From positions 47,909,402 through 47,973,401 of the forward strand of contig NC_091930.1 of assembly GCF_041260155.1 (NCBI RefSeq): a stretch of DNA of 64,000 nt, read 5' to 3'. The stretch comes from Ptychodera flava. Taxonomy: Eukaryota > Hemichordata > Enteropneusta > Ptychoderidae. Made by a program: the position numbers and the translations under genes. Below, piece by piece: positions 1 to 12,424 of the stretch; positions within the stretch are counted from its first letter, which is position 1; the number at the start of each line of letters is the position of its first letter. The notes under the pieces are model-generated. The model did no database searches. It saw nothing but the letters and a program-made list of their open reading frames with translations, and had not been told where the DNA came from.

Positions 1-556
1 TTTAATTACCAAACAATGTCTGAAAATTTCACAGTGTGTAAGATACACCGAACGATTCCAAAACTATGTTTTAACATTATGTCATTATCTGAATACAAGC
101 TTTCCTCAAATTACAGTACACTGACAATCATTTTGAAACCATAGTTGCATTATACAGGAATATAATTATTTGAGTTTGCGAACTTCATCTCATTCCTATG
201 CAAAAAAAGACAAGCACACACAGTTTTATGGTAATCAAAATTAATCTCCACTTAGTAGGAAGAATTTAAAAATCATATAGCCACACATCAACTTAACATC
301 GCACTAAAACAAGACCAGACCGTCTAAATTCGTGACGGAAAAATCTCAGGAAAAGCTAGTTTTGTGGCAAGTACATGAGTATAAAACGTTGGTGTCTTAG
401 AACATAACACTGTCGATATTGGTGATGTCGCTGTCTGTTGTCATGGTCTGAGGTATCCATGCCCTCTTTTACTATCCAACAAGTCACTCTAAAGAAATGA
501 AAGAGAATGTCTGCAGTATGTTTCAAAATAGTTTATGTACACTTTTTTCACATTTT
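1..556. other. No gene recognised (downstream of a minus-strand exon)
   Basis: AT-rich sequence with no convincing coding frame. It lies 3' of the terminal exon at 557-801, so part of it may be that gene's 3' untranslated region. I could not place a convincing AATAAA signal on the minus strand here. Confidence 0.4.
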
Positions 557-801
557 CTAATAAATCGTCTTGACTTTGTACTTGGTGAAAATGTTGGAAG
601 CAAAATCGTCCCAACATCTCATCTGATACGTATGCACTGTCACTGGCACACCATGGTTCTCTGGTGAAATAATAGGCGACAGAATATAGACTGGCTTCCC
701 ATCCAGCTTGTGGCTAGAACAGAACCAGCTATCCTCCATGGCATGTTTTGCCCCTCTCAGCGCTGGTAAGCCTTGGGTCTTCTTGCAGTGCAGAAATCTG
801 A
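557..801 (-). CDS. Likely terminal coding exon of an unrecognised minus-strand gene
   Basis: On the minus strand, a pyrimidine-rich tract ending in CAG at 804-802 is followed by an open frame of 81 codons that ends in TAG at 557-559. The exon starts with two bases of a split codon (phase 1 intron). The peptide reads as an ordinary folded protein: charged and aromatic residues are spread evenly, with four Cys (HCK, WFCS, MRCW among the contexts), and the end is basic (KYKVKTIY). I do not recognise the family. Upstream exons would lie above 801; I did not find convincing ones in 802-2400. The alternative is a chance frame, but the splice site and composition argue against that. Confidence 0.45.
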
Positions 802-2440
802 CTGTGACACACAGCAATGTGCAGTGAACTTGCCAGCCGTTGACATTATCTCTGATGAACCTGAAGTGACTTGAGGTTAGAAAAACACTTTAATCTAGCT
901 AGGATTATATATATGTCCTATCAACCTTGCCAACCAAAATATCTTATTCCAGTACTTGTGATCGTCTTATGACAAGCATTAGACTAGCTGCAGTCGCTTG
1001 GCTTTTGTTCGGCTTAAGTTACCGGCCAAAGCGTTCTTCTAACAGTCTACGCAGCAACCTACCCCTAACGCAACAGTCTGCCAAAGTTTATGCGTTCAAT
1101 TTATTGTTTTGATATTTATACAGACTTGTATTAGTCTTTGTTTGGCGTTTTGCTGCGTTGCTTGCATGCATGTTTTTGACGGACGTTAAAACTGAGTGAT
1201 GTTGCTTTGAATAGTGGTACCACTCCCCCTGTCCTTCAAACGGCATGCGGACACGTCTAAAACAAACCGACCATTTAGAGCCAGCTGCCTGCATAGTTAC
1301 TTCTCACTGTAAATTACAGGTTAATCATTAAATGGGAAGTTAGAATTCAGAGGTTAACGTCTAAGTCAACCTGAATGGCTGACTTCAAATTGATGTGACA
1401 CCATATTTGTTCATGCATGATAGAACAAAATAACGGATAAGATCTACCCGGCTTTAGCAGGGATTTTATGCTCTTATCTATCTGCGGCTAAAACTTGCCA
1501 AACATAACCCTTCACCGAAAGTGTTGCCAAACCAATGCGTAAGCACAAAACGTTTGAAGGGATTCAGCATTTCTCCGTTTTCATCAAGTAGATGTTTTGA
1601 ATCGCGATAAGTTTATCCGACTGATTTCATACATGTCAGATAATGTTGTTTCGATGTAAAAGTATAAGAAATCAAGGAACGCTTAACCTTGCTTTGGTGG
1701 AATGATGAAGTATATTATCTCAACTAGACTGGCCTATTTGATGACTGAACTGTTTGCCGAAACCACTGACATCAGTAGGCGTGTTATCGTCAGGAACTAA
1801 AACTGGTATTTACTTTATGGCTATAGAATATGCAACCAAGTTGGTGTGTTGACATCATATGTCTGAGAACATACAAATATAATGTTCCTGTTTTCCTCCT
1901 CTATCTCACCATGGGTTTCGCATTGTATTTCTTGTCGTTTTTTCAGATTTTTACTATTCAGTGTTTTTTACTTCTATGTCACAGAAATGTGTTTAAGGTT
2001 CCAAGACAAGAAATTGGCCTCTTTAATTTAAGCATTCAGTCATTCTGTGTGTTTCAATGATATTGTTGTCATGTCAGTTGTAAGATAGAACTTAAAAGTG
2101 TCAATTCTAAAGTTTGAATACAGTATTTTGAATGAGCTGTAAATGTACTCCTCTCTTTTTATGCATGAAGCAGATGTCCAGAACTGTTGTAATATATGAC
2201 ATTAAACTGTTCAAATAATCATTTCCATTCAAGGTAATACATTACCAGGTCCATGGCACATGTGATTGTGAAATATTACGTTGCCTTCTAATACTGTATT
2301 TTCATAGAGAACACAGAAAAGTATCAGGAACTTGTCATGCTTTTCATATGAACTGCAGATTTCATAATGATCAGTACACTTTGCAAAACAGACTTTCAAT
2401 TTACAGACATCAAGATATATCTGACATATATCTCTGATAT
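802..2440. other. Intergenic or intronic, nothing recognised
   Basis: Only short frames with low-complexity composition. A conserved-looking Cys/Trp-containing frame on the minus strand near 1200-1290 lacks a convincing donor site, so I do not call it. Confidence 0.35.
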
Positions 2441-2446
2441 ATTAAT

Positions 2447-2492
2447 TTACTGCGCCCGAAGGGCGCGCCGAAAAATATTAAACATCCAGATA

Positions 2493-2572
<80 letters not shown>

Positions 2573-2855
2573 GATATATGAAAGTCATGCAGCTGAAGGG
2601 CATGCTGAAAAATATTGTTTGATATTTTAAAGAAATGCGCCTGAAGGGCGCGCCGAAAAATGCAACTGAATGATGAAATTTGTGGCTGGCACAATGCATT
2701 TTACGCAAGTATGAGCCATGCCGAAATTAAAAAGCACACTGACCCCCCTATTGGGCATTTCAAAAACATGCTGTCCCCCTACCACCAAAGTCAAAAACAG
2801 GGTGACCCCCCTATGAATCCAACGGCCCCCTGGCTGAAGAAGCTGACCAGTCCCT
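2447..2855. repeat. Composite repeat: GGGCGCGCC motif copies, (AT)n and a C-tract element end
   Basis: A short motif centred on GAAGGGCGCGCCGAAAAAT occurs at about 2456 and 2643, with a diverged copy (GAAGGGCATGCTGAAAAAT) at about 2595. They flank a long (AT)n run at 2497-2570. From about 2731 to 2855 the sequence becomes a copy of the family with repeated GACCCCCC blocks that ends in CAGTCCCT, as seen at 5491-5605 and 13902-14914. Confidence 0.6.
2497..2570. repeat. (AT)n microsatellite
   Basis: Uninterrupted AT dinucleotide repeat of about 37 units. The tyrosine/isoleucine frames across it are artefacts. Confidence 0.95.
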
Positions 2856-3587
2856 GAACCTGTAGAAATTGTTGGCTTAACAAGGTCAATTTCTTGTCTT
2901 GGAACCGTAAGCATGATCATTCCTCTCAACTTATACAGACTACGGACGTTGCAGACGGCCTGAGGTTGAAGTTTCCGTAAAGATTTCAACAGCATCACAA
3001 ACTGCCAATATAATTGCTTCTAGCGAGTCAATTCAAGGACACATACATTTCTACCCCTTATAACCATATCTATACCTGCAGCCCTAATATGGGAAATGGC
3101 CCACTTCGGATCTGCCACCTCGTGCAATGCAGACAACAAGCTCGCGCATACAAGTAACGAATGTAGACGTAAACATGTATGTATTACGTATGTATAGTAA
3201 CGATGACAGACATGGATGTAGCTGGCCTATGAAGACATTTCATAATTGTTGGAATGGGGTTAGAGGGATGTGCACAGAAAAATGCATATGTGCTATACTT
3301 TACCCACCCATGATAAAGTTAGGATTGCTCTCATTCTGTATGACACAATACTGGAACACGATGCCAACACATATTGAAGAGATTGCTCTCAACAAAAACG
3401 TTTCTCTTACGGGAAAACCATTGATTTTAATACCTTGTGAGGACAGGATCATCAGAATAGTTCAACTTGACACATACAAGTTCAGCAGGTAGAGGCGAAT
3501 TTGACACTATTAGGTAAGCTTGCGTTTAGCTCCCATTTTGTCAATTATGTATATGACGACTCGAGCTTATCTATTAGGGATGAAAAG

Positions 3588-3945
3588 CTATGTATGTATG
3601 TATGTATGTATGTATGTATGTATGTATGTATGTATGTATGTATGTATGTATGTATGTATGTATGTATGTATGTATGTATGTATGTATGTATGTATGTATG
3701 TATGTATGTATGTATGTATGTATGTATGTATGTGTGTGTGTATATATGTATGTAACCATGTATGTAACCATGTATGTGTATGTATGTATATATGTATGTG
3801 TGTATGTAGGTGTGTGTGTGTGCATGCGCTTGTGCTTGCGCGTGTGTGTGGATGGATGGATGGATGAATGGATGGATGTACAATGGGTGAGTGAATGGGT
3901 GGGTAGGTAGATAGATAGATAGATAGGTAGGTAGGTAGGTAGGTA
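3588..3945. repeat. (TATG)n microsatellite with imperfect tail
   Basis: A TATG tetranucleotide tract of about 145 bp passes into interrupted TATG/TGTG, then GGAT and GATA/GGTA tetranucleotides. Alternating-residue frames on both strands are artefacts of the repeat. Confidence 0.95.
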
Positions 3946-4424
3946 GGAGGGAGGGGCAATAGGTAGGAGGAAGGCATCTGGCTCTCCGTCCACTGCAGCT
4001 CTCATATTGTACATTTCCTGCCAATTGCCTTTTTCATCTTATATAATTCAGGACAATCCCCGATGAGTCAGTGAATCCTTACAATGTCTAATAATGGCAT
4101 GGCTACCTTCACAATTAACAAAAAGTAAAAGCGCCTTAGTTGAATATATCACGTTGCAGTCACTGAGTGCTAGAGAACAAATAAAGGAAAACTGAAGTGA
4201 GACAGCTAGAGACAGGACCTCAGCAAAAACTCTAAAAGGAACTAATTGGCTAATAGAAGCCTGCGTCTCAGTCTCAGTTTTATTCATAATCGGCAAAAGA
4301 ACCAACTGAATTTATAATGTTTCATAATAATTTAATACCAAACTTATGTTCATTGTTATGATCATAACGATAATGACTGATTGAAATACATGTGTAAATG
4401 TTATAAAAATTATTCATTCACACC

Positions 4425-5230
4425 CAAATACAAATGGATGTTTGAATAAGAAATTTGACTTTGAAATTTCATCTAAATGTTGATTCACTATAAATGGTAG
4501 TCTATGAGGAAACTATGAATATTTTTTCCAATACAAAAATAGGTAAATCTGTGTATTCATGTAGGTTTGATTATTGATATTGCTGACTTGATTAGACTAG
4601 GGTGGTTACAAATGGATGTTTGAGTAAGAAATTTTATTTCGAAATTTCACCGAAAATGTAGATTCACATGGTAGTCTCAGAGGAAACTATGAATATTTTT
4701 GTTTTCAAATACAAACCTAGCTCAATCTGTGTATTTATGTATGTTTGGTTATTGATATTAATGTACTTGATTAGACGTGGGTGGTTACAAATGGATTTTT
4801 GTGCAAAAACTTTGATTTTGGAATTCCACCGTAATGTTGATTCACACTATACATGGTAGTCAATTGAATATATGAATAATTTTAAACAAAACAAAACTAG
4901 CTTTTTGTGTATTTATTGACATTTGATAATTTTTTTCAAAAATCTTGATTACACAAGGTTGGTTACAAGTTGATGTGTTTTGAACTTGATTTTGGAAATT
5001 CACCGAAATGTTGATTCACTATACATTAGAGTCTATGAGAAAACAATGAATATTTTTTACAATGCTAACTTAACTAAATCTTTGCTTATATAGTTGTTTG
5101 AAAATCGATACAAATGTACTTGCTTCAAATAGGGTGTTTCAAAGTTCAGATGTGGACAACAATTATGATATTGGAATTTTACCTTAAAGTGTTATGTCAC
5201 ATTTTATTGTAGTCTGCAGGTAACTGTTTA
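4425..5230. repeat. Tandem array with ~178 bp period, about 4.5 units
   Basis: The phrase TACAAATGGATG and its variants recur at 4429, 4607, 4786 and 4964, with a diverged fifth copy near 5139. Between them each unit carries a TTGATTCACTATA-type segment and a GAGGAAACTATGAATAT-type segment. Identity falls from the first to the last unit. No coding capacity. Confidence 0.8.
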
Positions 5231-5490
5231 ATAATTTCCCTGGCAAAACTTGCTATATCTCTAATATGTAAGTAATAGCAATTGTTCATTGCCCTCAGTA
5301 AGCTAGATTTACAAGAAGACAAGCCTCAGAGTTGCCTAGTCAGATAGTTCATGTGACAGATAATTATACTTTTATTCAGATTTACAGTTAAATTACGGCA
5401 GAGAATGAAATCATGCGAATCATTTTTATTTCCCAGAATATGTTTGAACACGAAAACTGCTTTTTGACGGGACGGATACTAATGAAAATT

Positions 5491-5605
5491 AAGTGACCCC
5501 ACTCTGTGCTGTTTGAAAAATAAATGACTCCCTCTGGAGGTTTCAAATTTAAGGTGACCCCTGGATTATGCCGGCCCACCCGGCCGTAATAACTGAACAC
5601 TCCCT
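5491..5605. mobile_element. Fragment of the C/G-tract TIR element family
   Basis: GTGACCCC blocks lead to CCGGCCGTAATAACTGAACA and a TCCCT end. This matches the right end of the element at 13902-14914. The left end is missing or too diverged to see. Confidence 0.5.
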
Positions 5606-5954
5606 AAAGTAGGCATTTTTGTCCAGACGATATCATCCAGGCCATTTTTATGTTGTCTCACTGAAAGGCAGTAGCCTAACTACTATAATTGAAACGGTGC
5701 CTGATCAATAAGTGCATGAGTACACATCACAGACCCAGCGTAACAACTGAGCGGTCCAAATGTACAATCTCTGCAGACACTCTCTTGTAAAACGAGCACC
5801 GTGCCAGACTCGAGCTTCTGAAACGTTGCAAACATTTTATTTGCTCGCCAGGGACATGTAAAAACATGTTTTACGTTTACAGGTGTGCATTTACTGTGAT
5901 GAATGGCTTGACATAGGTCATCAAGGGGAGTCGCCGTTTAAATTAATAACCCCA

Positions 5955-8126
5955 CACTGTAAAAATAGCGGACGCCAGACGCGTCTTTACGCTTTCAAAA
6001 TGTAAATTTCGGTGTTCAAATTTGAACGGCTAGTGTTCATATTGTTAACACTAGTGTTCATATTATTAACAATGATGTTCTAAACCTGAACACGTAGTGT
6101 TAACAGCCATCTCCTTCAAGTGTTCAAAAACTCAGCATTACAGAAATTTTACAATACTGTAAAACAATTATCCATCTTTAATATTTTTCACTTTACTGTG
6201 GCTATATTAAATTAACTACTACCTTGCTGTCCGGCAAACTTACACGGATTTTGATGTTACGAATTTCCCACTAAGTGAAAAATTTCTCTGGTCTAAAATT
6301 GCTGAAAGCATTTTTTTTCTAAAACAGGAAGTATACAAAATAATTTTACACGTTCATTACGGGTTGAAATTTTGAAATTTTGAAAAGAAAATCAGATAAC
6401 CACCATGAACGTTTTAATTTTAACATCGGCGTGCAAGAGACGTTCTACTCCTTAACACTTGGTGTTCAAGTTTGGTGCCTTTTCCTATCCCATGATGCAT
6501 CAAAACGGAAGTTGCGACATTTTTCTTTAACGCACGCTGAAGTCGTGATCGTGCGGAAGCAAGACCAGAAAGGGTAAGTTTTCTCTCCAAAATAGTCAAG
6601 GTGTTAAATTTTGAAGCATCTGTATTATTATCCTTTGAAATTATTTGTATTGTACTTTGGAATAGCTAAAATACGTGAAGAATCCTTTTTTTCTTTCAGT
6701 GGCTGGTAGACCATACACTAGCTGTGAATACGCAGCGGTGTTTTTGGGCCATGGCGTATCGATCGCACTCGGGTCAAGGGTCATCATCGCAGAGCTGTAT
6801 GTATCGATGACGCTTGACCAGAGCGCGATCGATATGCCACATTACCGCTGCGTAATCACAGCTAACACATGTCTTTTAGTAATCAAAATCGCATGTAAAT
6901 TTAAAACATTAGGTAACATCGCAGGGTGTACACTCTATTGTTTCAGCATATGAGAGTTGGCCTTTCTTTTACTTTTCATCAGTTGATGACAAGAAGAAGC
7001 CAATATTTTGTAACATTATCGTATACCAAAGTCACCCCTTTTCCTTGGCCTAAAAGGCCACCTTGTCTTTCATTTGAAGTCTCATGTCGCCATATTACCT
7101 ATTGCCGCATTATTGTCAGTCAACACGTCTTTTGTTCTCGATTTGTTACTGTTTTTAGCTTTGCTGTTAAGGACGCAGAGCTTATATCATAGGTGAATGT
7201 GTGGCATCGTCCTCAAATTTTTACATCCCAAGCTTTTTCTTCAAAACGGCCAGTACGATTCCTTTAATATCTGGAGTACAGGTTTCCAGGAATTATCCCA
7301 ATCATATATGTACAAGTTATGATGAAATACGCAAATTTGTATTTTTGAGACATTAAAGACATTTCAGACATTTTTAAGACATAAGGAATTATCAGAATGT
7401 GATATATTCAAGTAAGCCAAATTTTGAGCTTTTTCAGAACAGATGTTTTTGTACGTTTTTACAAGTATGAACATATAACGTAATCCACAATATTTAAGTA
7501 AAAACCTGTTTTGTCATTACTTTGTTCATATTGTTTGAAAACGATCTACAGTGTTTATGTGGATTTTCTTTTGTTCATGTTTTGATAGGAAGGTGTTAAC
7601 ACCGTTGGTGTTTTCCTCTGACAAACTTTACAAAGTGGCCATGTTTATTTGCCCAATTTACACTAAATAATTGTATTTCACTCAAGGAATTTTTGTGTAT
7701 TTTTAAATAAAATAATTTTACTGGATATCAGTGGTCTGTTTTGTTATTTCCAGGCTTGAACACCCCCTGAACGCCCAAAATTAAAGGTGTTCAACAAGTA
7801 CATATCATGTGCTCTAACCTTTAACACACTTATCGTTGACGGCGTCCATGTGTTCAAAAAGTGATACAGCCCTTTGAACGCGTAAATGCGTTCAATTTTT
7901 GAACACATTTCATGTGCAACGTGTGTTCAGATATGGAACACCATGGTGTTCAATATAATGTCTAATGAACACGGAGTGTTCGATCAAAATCTGCACACGT
8001 GTGTTCAAAAATTGAACATTTGTTGAACACGTAGTGTTAAATTTCTGAACGTCTAGACGCGTTCAAAAAGTGTTACAAAAAGGCGTTTAATTGGTGTTCT
8101 ATCCTTGAACACTTAACTTTACAGTG
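5955..8126. mobile_element. CACTA/EnSpm-like DNA transposon, non-autonomous
   Basis: The element begins CACTGTAAA and ends TTTACAGTG as an inverted repeat, flanked by a 2 bp CA on both sides. Both subterminal regions are dense in GTGTTCA/TGAACAC words in both orientations (about 6000-6130 and 7760-8110). Such arrays are typical transposase-binding regions of the CACTA superfamily. The ~2.2 kb interior has no transposase-like frame. A good donor (CAGAAAG|GTAAGTT) at about 6570 could belong to an element transcript. It contains a separate palindromic MITE at 6719-6864 and a stretch at 7240-7400 similar to the ATATTTGG..ATACAGGT repeats seen at 29.6 kb. The superfamily call is inferred from termini only. 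Confidence 0.6.
6719..6864. mobile_element. Palindromic MITE, TAGCTGTGA family (copy 1)
   Basis: Left end TAGCTGTGAATACGCAGCGG is mirrored by CCGCTGCGTAATCACAGCTA at the right. The arms continue inward through ATCGATCGC-type sequence to a short centre. It is related to 42724-42857, which has a clear 9 bp target duplication. No exact duplication is visible here. It sits inside the CACTA-like element, so it inserted later. Confidence 0.75.
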
Positions 8127-8128
8127 CA

Positions 8129-11100
8129 TACACTCTGTCCATAGCAACCGGTGTCACACGATTTACTTGTAATGTACAGCACTTGGTTGCTTCAGTACTT
8201 TGTAGTCAACTGATCCATTTTAAAACAGTTGGGGACGGTTTATTTTAGTTCGTGAAATTTTAAATTTGTAGTACATAAAATGTAGTAGAAACACGATACT
8301 ATCTAGATTTGGTTGAAATGTCACCATTTGAAGTGTAAGACCCTCCCCCCACCCTTTGAGGAGTAACTAGGGTAGAACTCTGTTTAAGTTGCATTTCATT
8401 TGTTGGTTTGTGAATAACTTGTTATGAGGTCATTCAAATGCCGTTCATTATAAAGTTGTTTGGACTGAACTACTATCGCACAGAGCCACATACGCATTCC
8501 TGGATTATGATCAAGAACTACGAAACAATGTGTGGAGAGTTCGACATTTTGTAATTTAAGGTCGAAGCGGCCATACAGCAACAGACTGAACTAACAAAAT
8601 TCCACGTTGTCAGAACACGTTCACAAGAATAGGCTCGCTTGGTTAGGTCGAATGAACCCTGGGCAGATAAATGTATTTTTAGCTCAAGTCACTTCAGGGT
8701 CATCCGGTGTTGGCATAGTCTCCGATTATTACAAAAAACACAAAGTTTGCTTGTCAAGGCAACGTTAAAAATGTATTGTCTTAATTAAAATTGACGGTTT
8801 AGAGCATACTGTATCAGTGGTATACATAAATTGACCTCTACGTTGATGACATGTTATCAAAAGTTTAGTATTTCACACAAAACTTGTCACACTGCAAGAA
8901 ATAACACCCTTCAGAAATCACGGTTACTGTATTACATTTTGCTGGGTTACATTATACTTTGATAAAATTTGCAAGTATTCAATGAAGGATTTTTACTCAT
9001 GCATACTTCGACATAGTTCCTCCTAACCAAGCTAAAATCAAAATCGACTGTATTTGAGAATGCCGAACAGTAAATTCAATCACAACAGATTTGTGTAAGT
9101 TCTTAATGTAGTGGTTGTGACGAACCGATATTTTAATCGTTCAGGGCACCGTTCTTGATTAGTGCACTCACAAAAACATGGATAAGGTCTTTAGAAATGA
9201 AACAGAATGTTACAATTTTTGCAACCTATGGAAGACACAACTGACATTTCCAATGCAACAAGGAATTTATATTTTAATATGAGAGAAGAATGATACGCCA
9301 GAAGGGAGTGCGGTAATGTAATTAAGGCCCGAACAACACTTTTCTACTTCGCAAAAGTCGCATTAGGTCTAGTAATATTTAATTTAGCTGACACCTGTAA
9401 TAAGGTTATCTATTTTATTTTATTGATTTAAAAAATTAACGAACTTTGCATTATATAGGTTACCAAAACAATGCAATCGCTGATGCGTCTTGTCATACTC
9501 CTTTGATCAGTGTTTATCATTATGTACGCAATGTACGCATTCAACATCCTATGATCTTATATGTGAGCCTGTGGCGTTACTGGAAAGTATCTTAAGGCGG
9601 TGTCACAAGAGCGATGAAGTAATGGCAGTAGTACTGGTTTGTTTTAAAGGATTGCGCTGTGATGGGGCGATCTTTTTCTATGCAACATATACATTATTAC
9701 GGCCAGAATATTCACTATTCAGGCCATGTAATGTATTCAAATGATGCATAATTTAATAAGTAGGTATTCTTAAAAAAAAAACAGGTGTGGCAGTTGTGTG
9801 GCTGTGCGGATGTATACTGTACTGGGGCAGGTTATTTTACCATCTTGAATTATTTCTAGTAGGGTAATTTGTGTTGAAATCCTGAAATTCAAGACTTTCC
9901 ATATTATCAAAGCTTGTACTGAAAGATCTTCAAGATTACTTATTTAGTAGAATGAATGGTCTTAATCATGGTATGTCTTCTTGCCCAAAGCGGCGGTAAC
10001 TATTGCGCAAATGCTTGAAGTTATCCAGGCACATGGAATGCGTTTATGGGTTTCGTGGTAGTTCCACAGAGAGCCGCTTCTACATGAAGTCGGTTAGAAA
10101 ATTGACAGTAGAACTGGAAGAGATCGAATCATAGTCGCTTGTGGTAAGTACACGATAGACAGTTTAATGTTTTGTAGCGGTTTGTGTTCATTCGTATACG
10201 TACATACGTGGATGTATGACATTAAAGGTGAGGGACTCGATACAAGGGATTAGAGAATTTGGACGTGTCATAGCTTTTTGTATGCAATTAAAATTTTAAT
10301 ATACTAAATAAAGTTGCAATTAAAATTTTAATATAGTGAGCAAATTTCCTTTAAAGACAACCTTACGATGAATGAGCTTTAATTTCATCTATTAAACCTC
10401 ATCATTTCGTACGGACATCAACATTCTTTGTACCCATTGATTTCAGAGACTAGGAAGAAGTTTGTTACTGTTATGGAGACGCCCGCATCCATCCTGAAAT
10501 GTATGGGAGTATTTCTTGTATTAATATGAGTTTACAGAATCAAAACATGGTGAATAATCTTATAATCTTCATTTAGTACATTCAAGGGGAGTGCAAATTG
10601 GTAAAAATTTCTGACCGGTGTATGTCATCAGCCTCTGTGAAAACGTTTGCTGTGAAATAGCCTATACAGGACAAGTGGATTTTATGGCGGCCTTGTCTGC
10701 CGCCAACATTTGCCCAAATAACCAGTCAGCGTAAAATCATCGATTAGACAAAGCATTCTTAAGTTTCCATCATAAAGTCTTTTATAACCGCATATTAATG
10801 AGGCGGAAAATGTCTGAAATGCAAAAGCCTGTTGACAAATACGCTTGGCCTGAGTAGGCTGAGTCGATATAAGTTGACCCATCATAATACTACACGTATT
10901 CAGCCTCTGTCTCTTTAAGGTTACATCACATATAGCCTGAGCTGCTCTCTGAAATCATGGGAGAAACCATCTGACAGCAGTAGCCAGTGCTGTAAGATAC
11001 CTGACACTTGTGTATACATGCAGTCGGGTAGCATACTTAAGCATTCAACATACAAACCAACATAACAAAAACAAAAGTTTGTGTCTTCTCTTTAAAGTAT

Positions 11101-11155
11101 CATATGCTGTCTTTTTGCCTTTCGATTACGATAACCCACTTTCTCCAATCTTCAG
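8129..11155. other. About 3 kb without a recognised gene
   Basis: AT-rich, with only short frames. Possible exon edges occur near 10058-10143 (followed by GTAAGTAC) and near 10448-10500 (after TTTCAG, containing an ATG and a short open frame). Neither can be joined in phase to the exon at 11156, so I do not call them. Confidence 0.3.
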
Positions 11156-11605
11156 GTGGCGTTTTGAATTCCCGTCACAAACCCATCTTGTCTTTGAAAA
11201 TGTCATAATTTCAATCCTGGTGGAGCATTTGGTCGAGTAAGTGCAGGCGCGTGTGTGTCTATGAAGCCGTAGTCAAAACTTATTTGACTGTCAAAATCTA
11301 ATACCTTGCATTCGTCAAAAGGTTTGAGGAACGTCTGTGGTCACATTTTGCTAGGCACATTTACGTAGGTTTTAATTTACTTTAAACCATCACATTCGAA
11401 TCCACCTAATTTCTGGTCTTTACTTCGTATGCAGGTTTCGAGTATGTTGATTTTATGTTTTTGCAGTGAGTTAGACAATGGCGAAACAATCTATCAACAA
11501 ATTTATGGGGTTACCTTGGACGAAAATTTAGTATCTTTCCAACCGGGCAACCAGTGCTTTATGCAGGTATTCTTGACCGCAATGGGACAGCTTGACATCA
11601 GATAG
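11156..11605 (+). CDS. Two phase-matched exons of an unrecognised gene
   Basis: Exon 11156-11236 follows a TTCAG acceptor and ends in GA before a strong GTAAGT donor. Exon 11467-11605 follows TTTTTGCAG, begins with the single base that completes an Asp codon, and runs open to TAG at 11603-11605. An alternative end is the weak donor GTATTC after 11566. The joined peptide is a continuous, globular-looking stretch: it starts WRFEFPSQTHLVFENV, is rich in Ile/Leu/Val through the exon junction (LVEHLVDELDNG), and ends AMGQLDIR. Matching phases and two good acceptors make a real gene likely, but the family is unknown to me. Upstream exons were not found. The LINE remnant begins immediately downstream. 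Confidence 0.45.
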
Positions 11606-11639
11606 ACTCTGCGCTAATTGTATTATACTGTTTCTTTTA

Positions 11640-12420
11640 TTATAAAGCTACGGTCTCTTTTAAAATTATAGATCGTTTGGAAACTTTTTCACTAAAACAA
11701 GCGTTAATTCCGAAAGCTAATAGACGTAAAATTAGACTAAGTAAAAACTCATTAAGGAGTTTGCTTTCTCAGATCATAACAATGTATTTAAATGGCTCAG
11801 TACTTACTTTTGTAAAGAAACATTTGTACCTTGGGGTTATGTTAAATGATTTAGGAAATGATGTTGATGATATTAAGCGACAGATGAGGAGTTTCTATGC
11901 AAGTGCCAACTCTTTGATTAGGACTTTTTATAAATGTTCTTCTTCAGTTAAAATATGTCTTTTTAAGGCATATTGTTCTGCTCTGTATTGTTCCCATCTT
12001 TGGAGTACTTACACTGAGAAATGTATCAATGATGTCAGAGTTTCATATAATAACGCTTTTAGAATATTGTTGGGTATTAGACACCGATTGAGTATTTCAG
12101 AAACTTTTGTCAGTCATTACATCATGACATTTCAAAGTAAACAACGGATGGCCCGTTCTAATTTTTACGTTCGTTTAATGGAAAGCGAAAATCATCTCAT
12201 CGCAGCAGCGTTATCTTTTGATATAATTCGGCACAGCAGCTTTTGGCGCAAGATTTTCTCAGAATGTTTTTAAGCTTTATGTACTTGTGCTCCAAGTGAA
12301 GAGTATGTCTTGTTTTATTTTATTTTCTTGTAGAGTAAGTTTTTTGTGTGTGTGTTTTCCTCTGGTTTTATGAGTTCGCTCTCGAATTAAAGAATAAATA
12401 ATAAATAATAAAAATAATAA
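11640..12420 (+). mobile_element. 5'-truncated LINE (non-LTR retrotransposon), 3' end
   Basis: An open frame at 11677-12273 encodes the C-terminal part of a LINE reverse transcriptase: YLGVMLND and DIKRQMRSFYA, then a Cys/Leu-rich segment (SVKICLFKAYCSALY) and SYNNAFRILLG, an order typical of the thumb and post-RT region of Jockey/CR1-group LINEs. The catalytic FADD region is upstream of the truncation. The frame is uninterrupted for almost 200 codons, suggesting a fairly young copy. After the stop come a short 3' UTR and an AATAA-rich tail (12390-12420), which gives the orientation. The clade is inferred from remembered patterns. Confidence 0.75.
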
Positions 12421-12424
12421 CATC

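Noticed and set aside
3545-4024. Long Thr/His/Ile and Cys/Met/Val repeat frames
   Set aside because: They are translations of the TATG/CATA microsatellite in all frames and have no start context or non-repeat domain.
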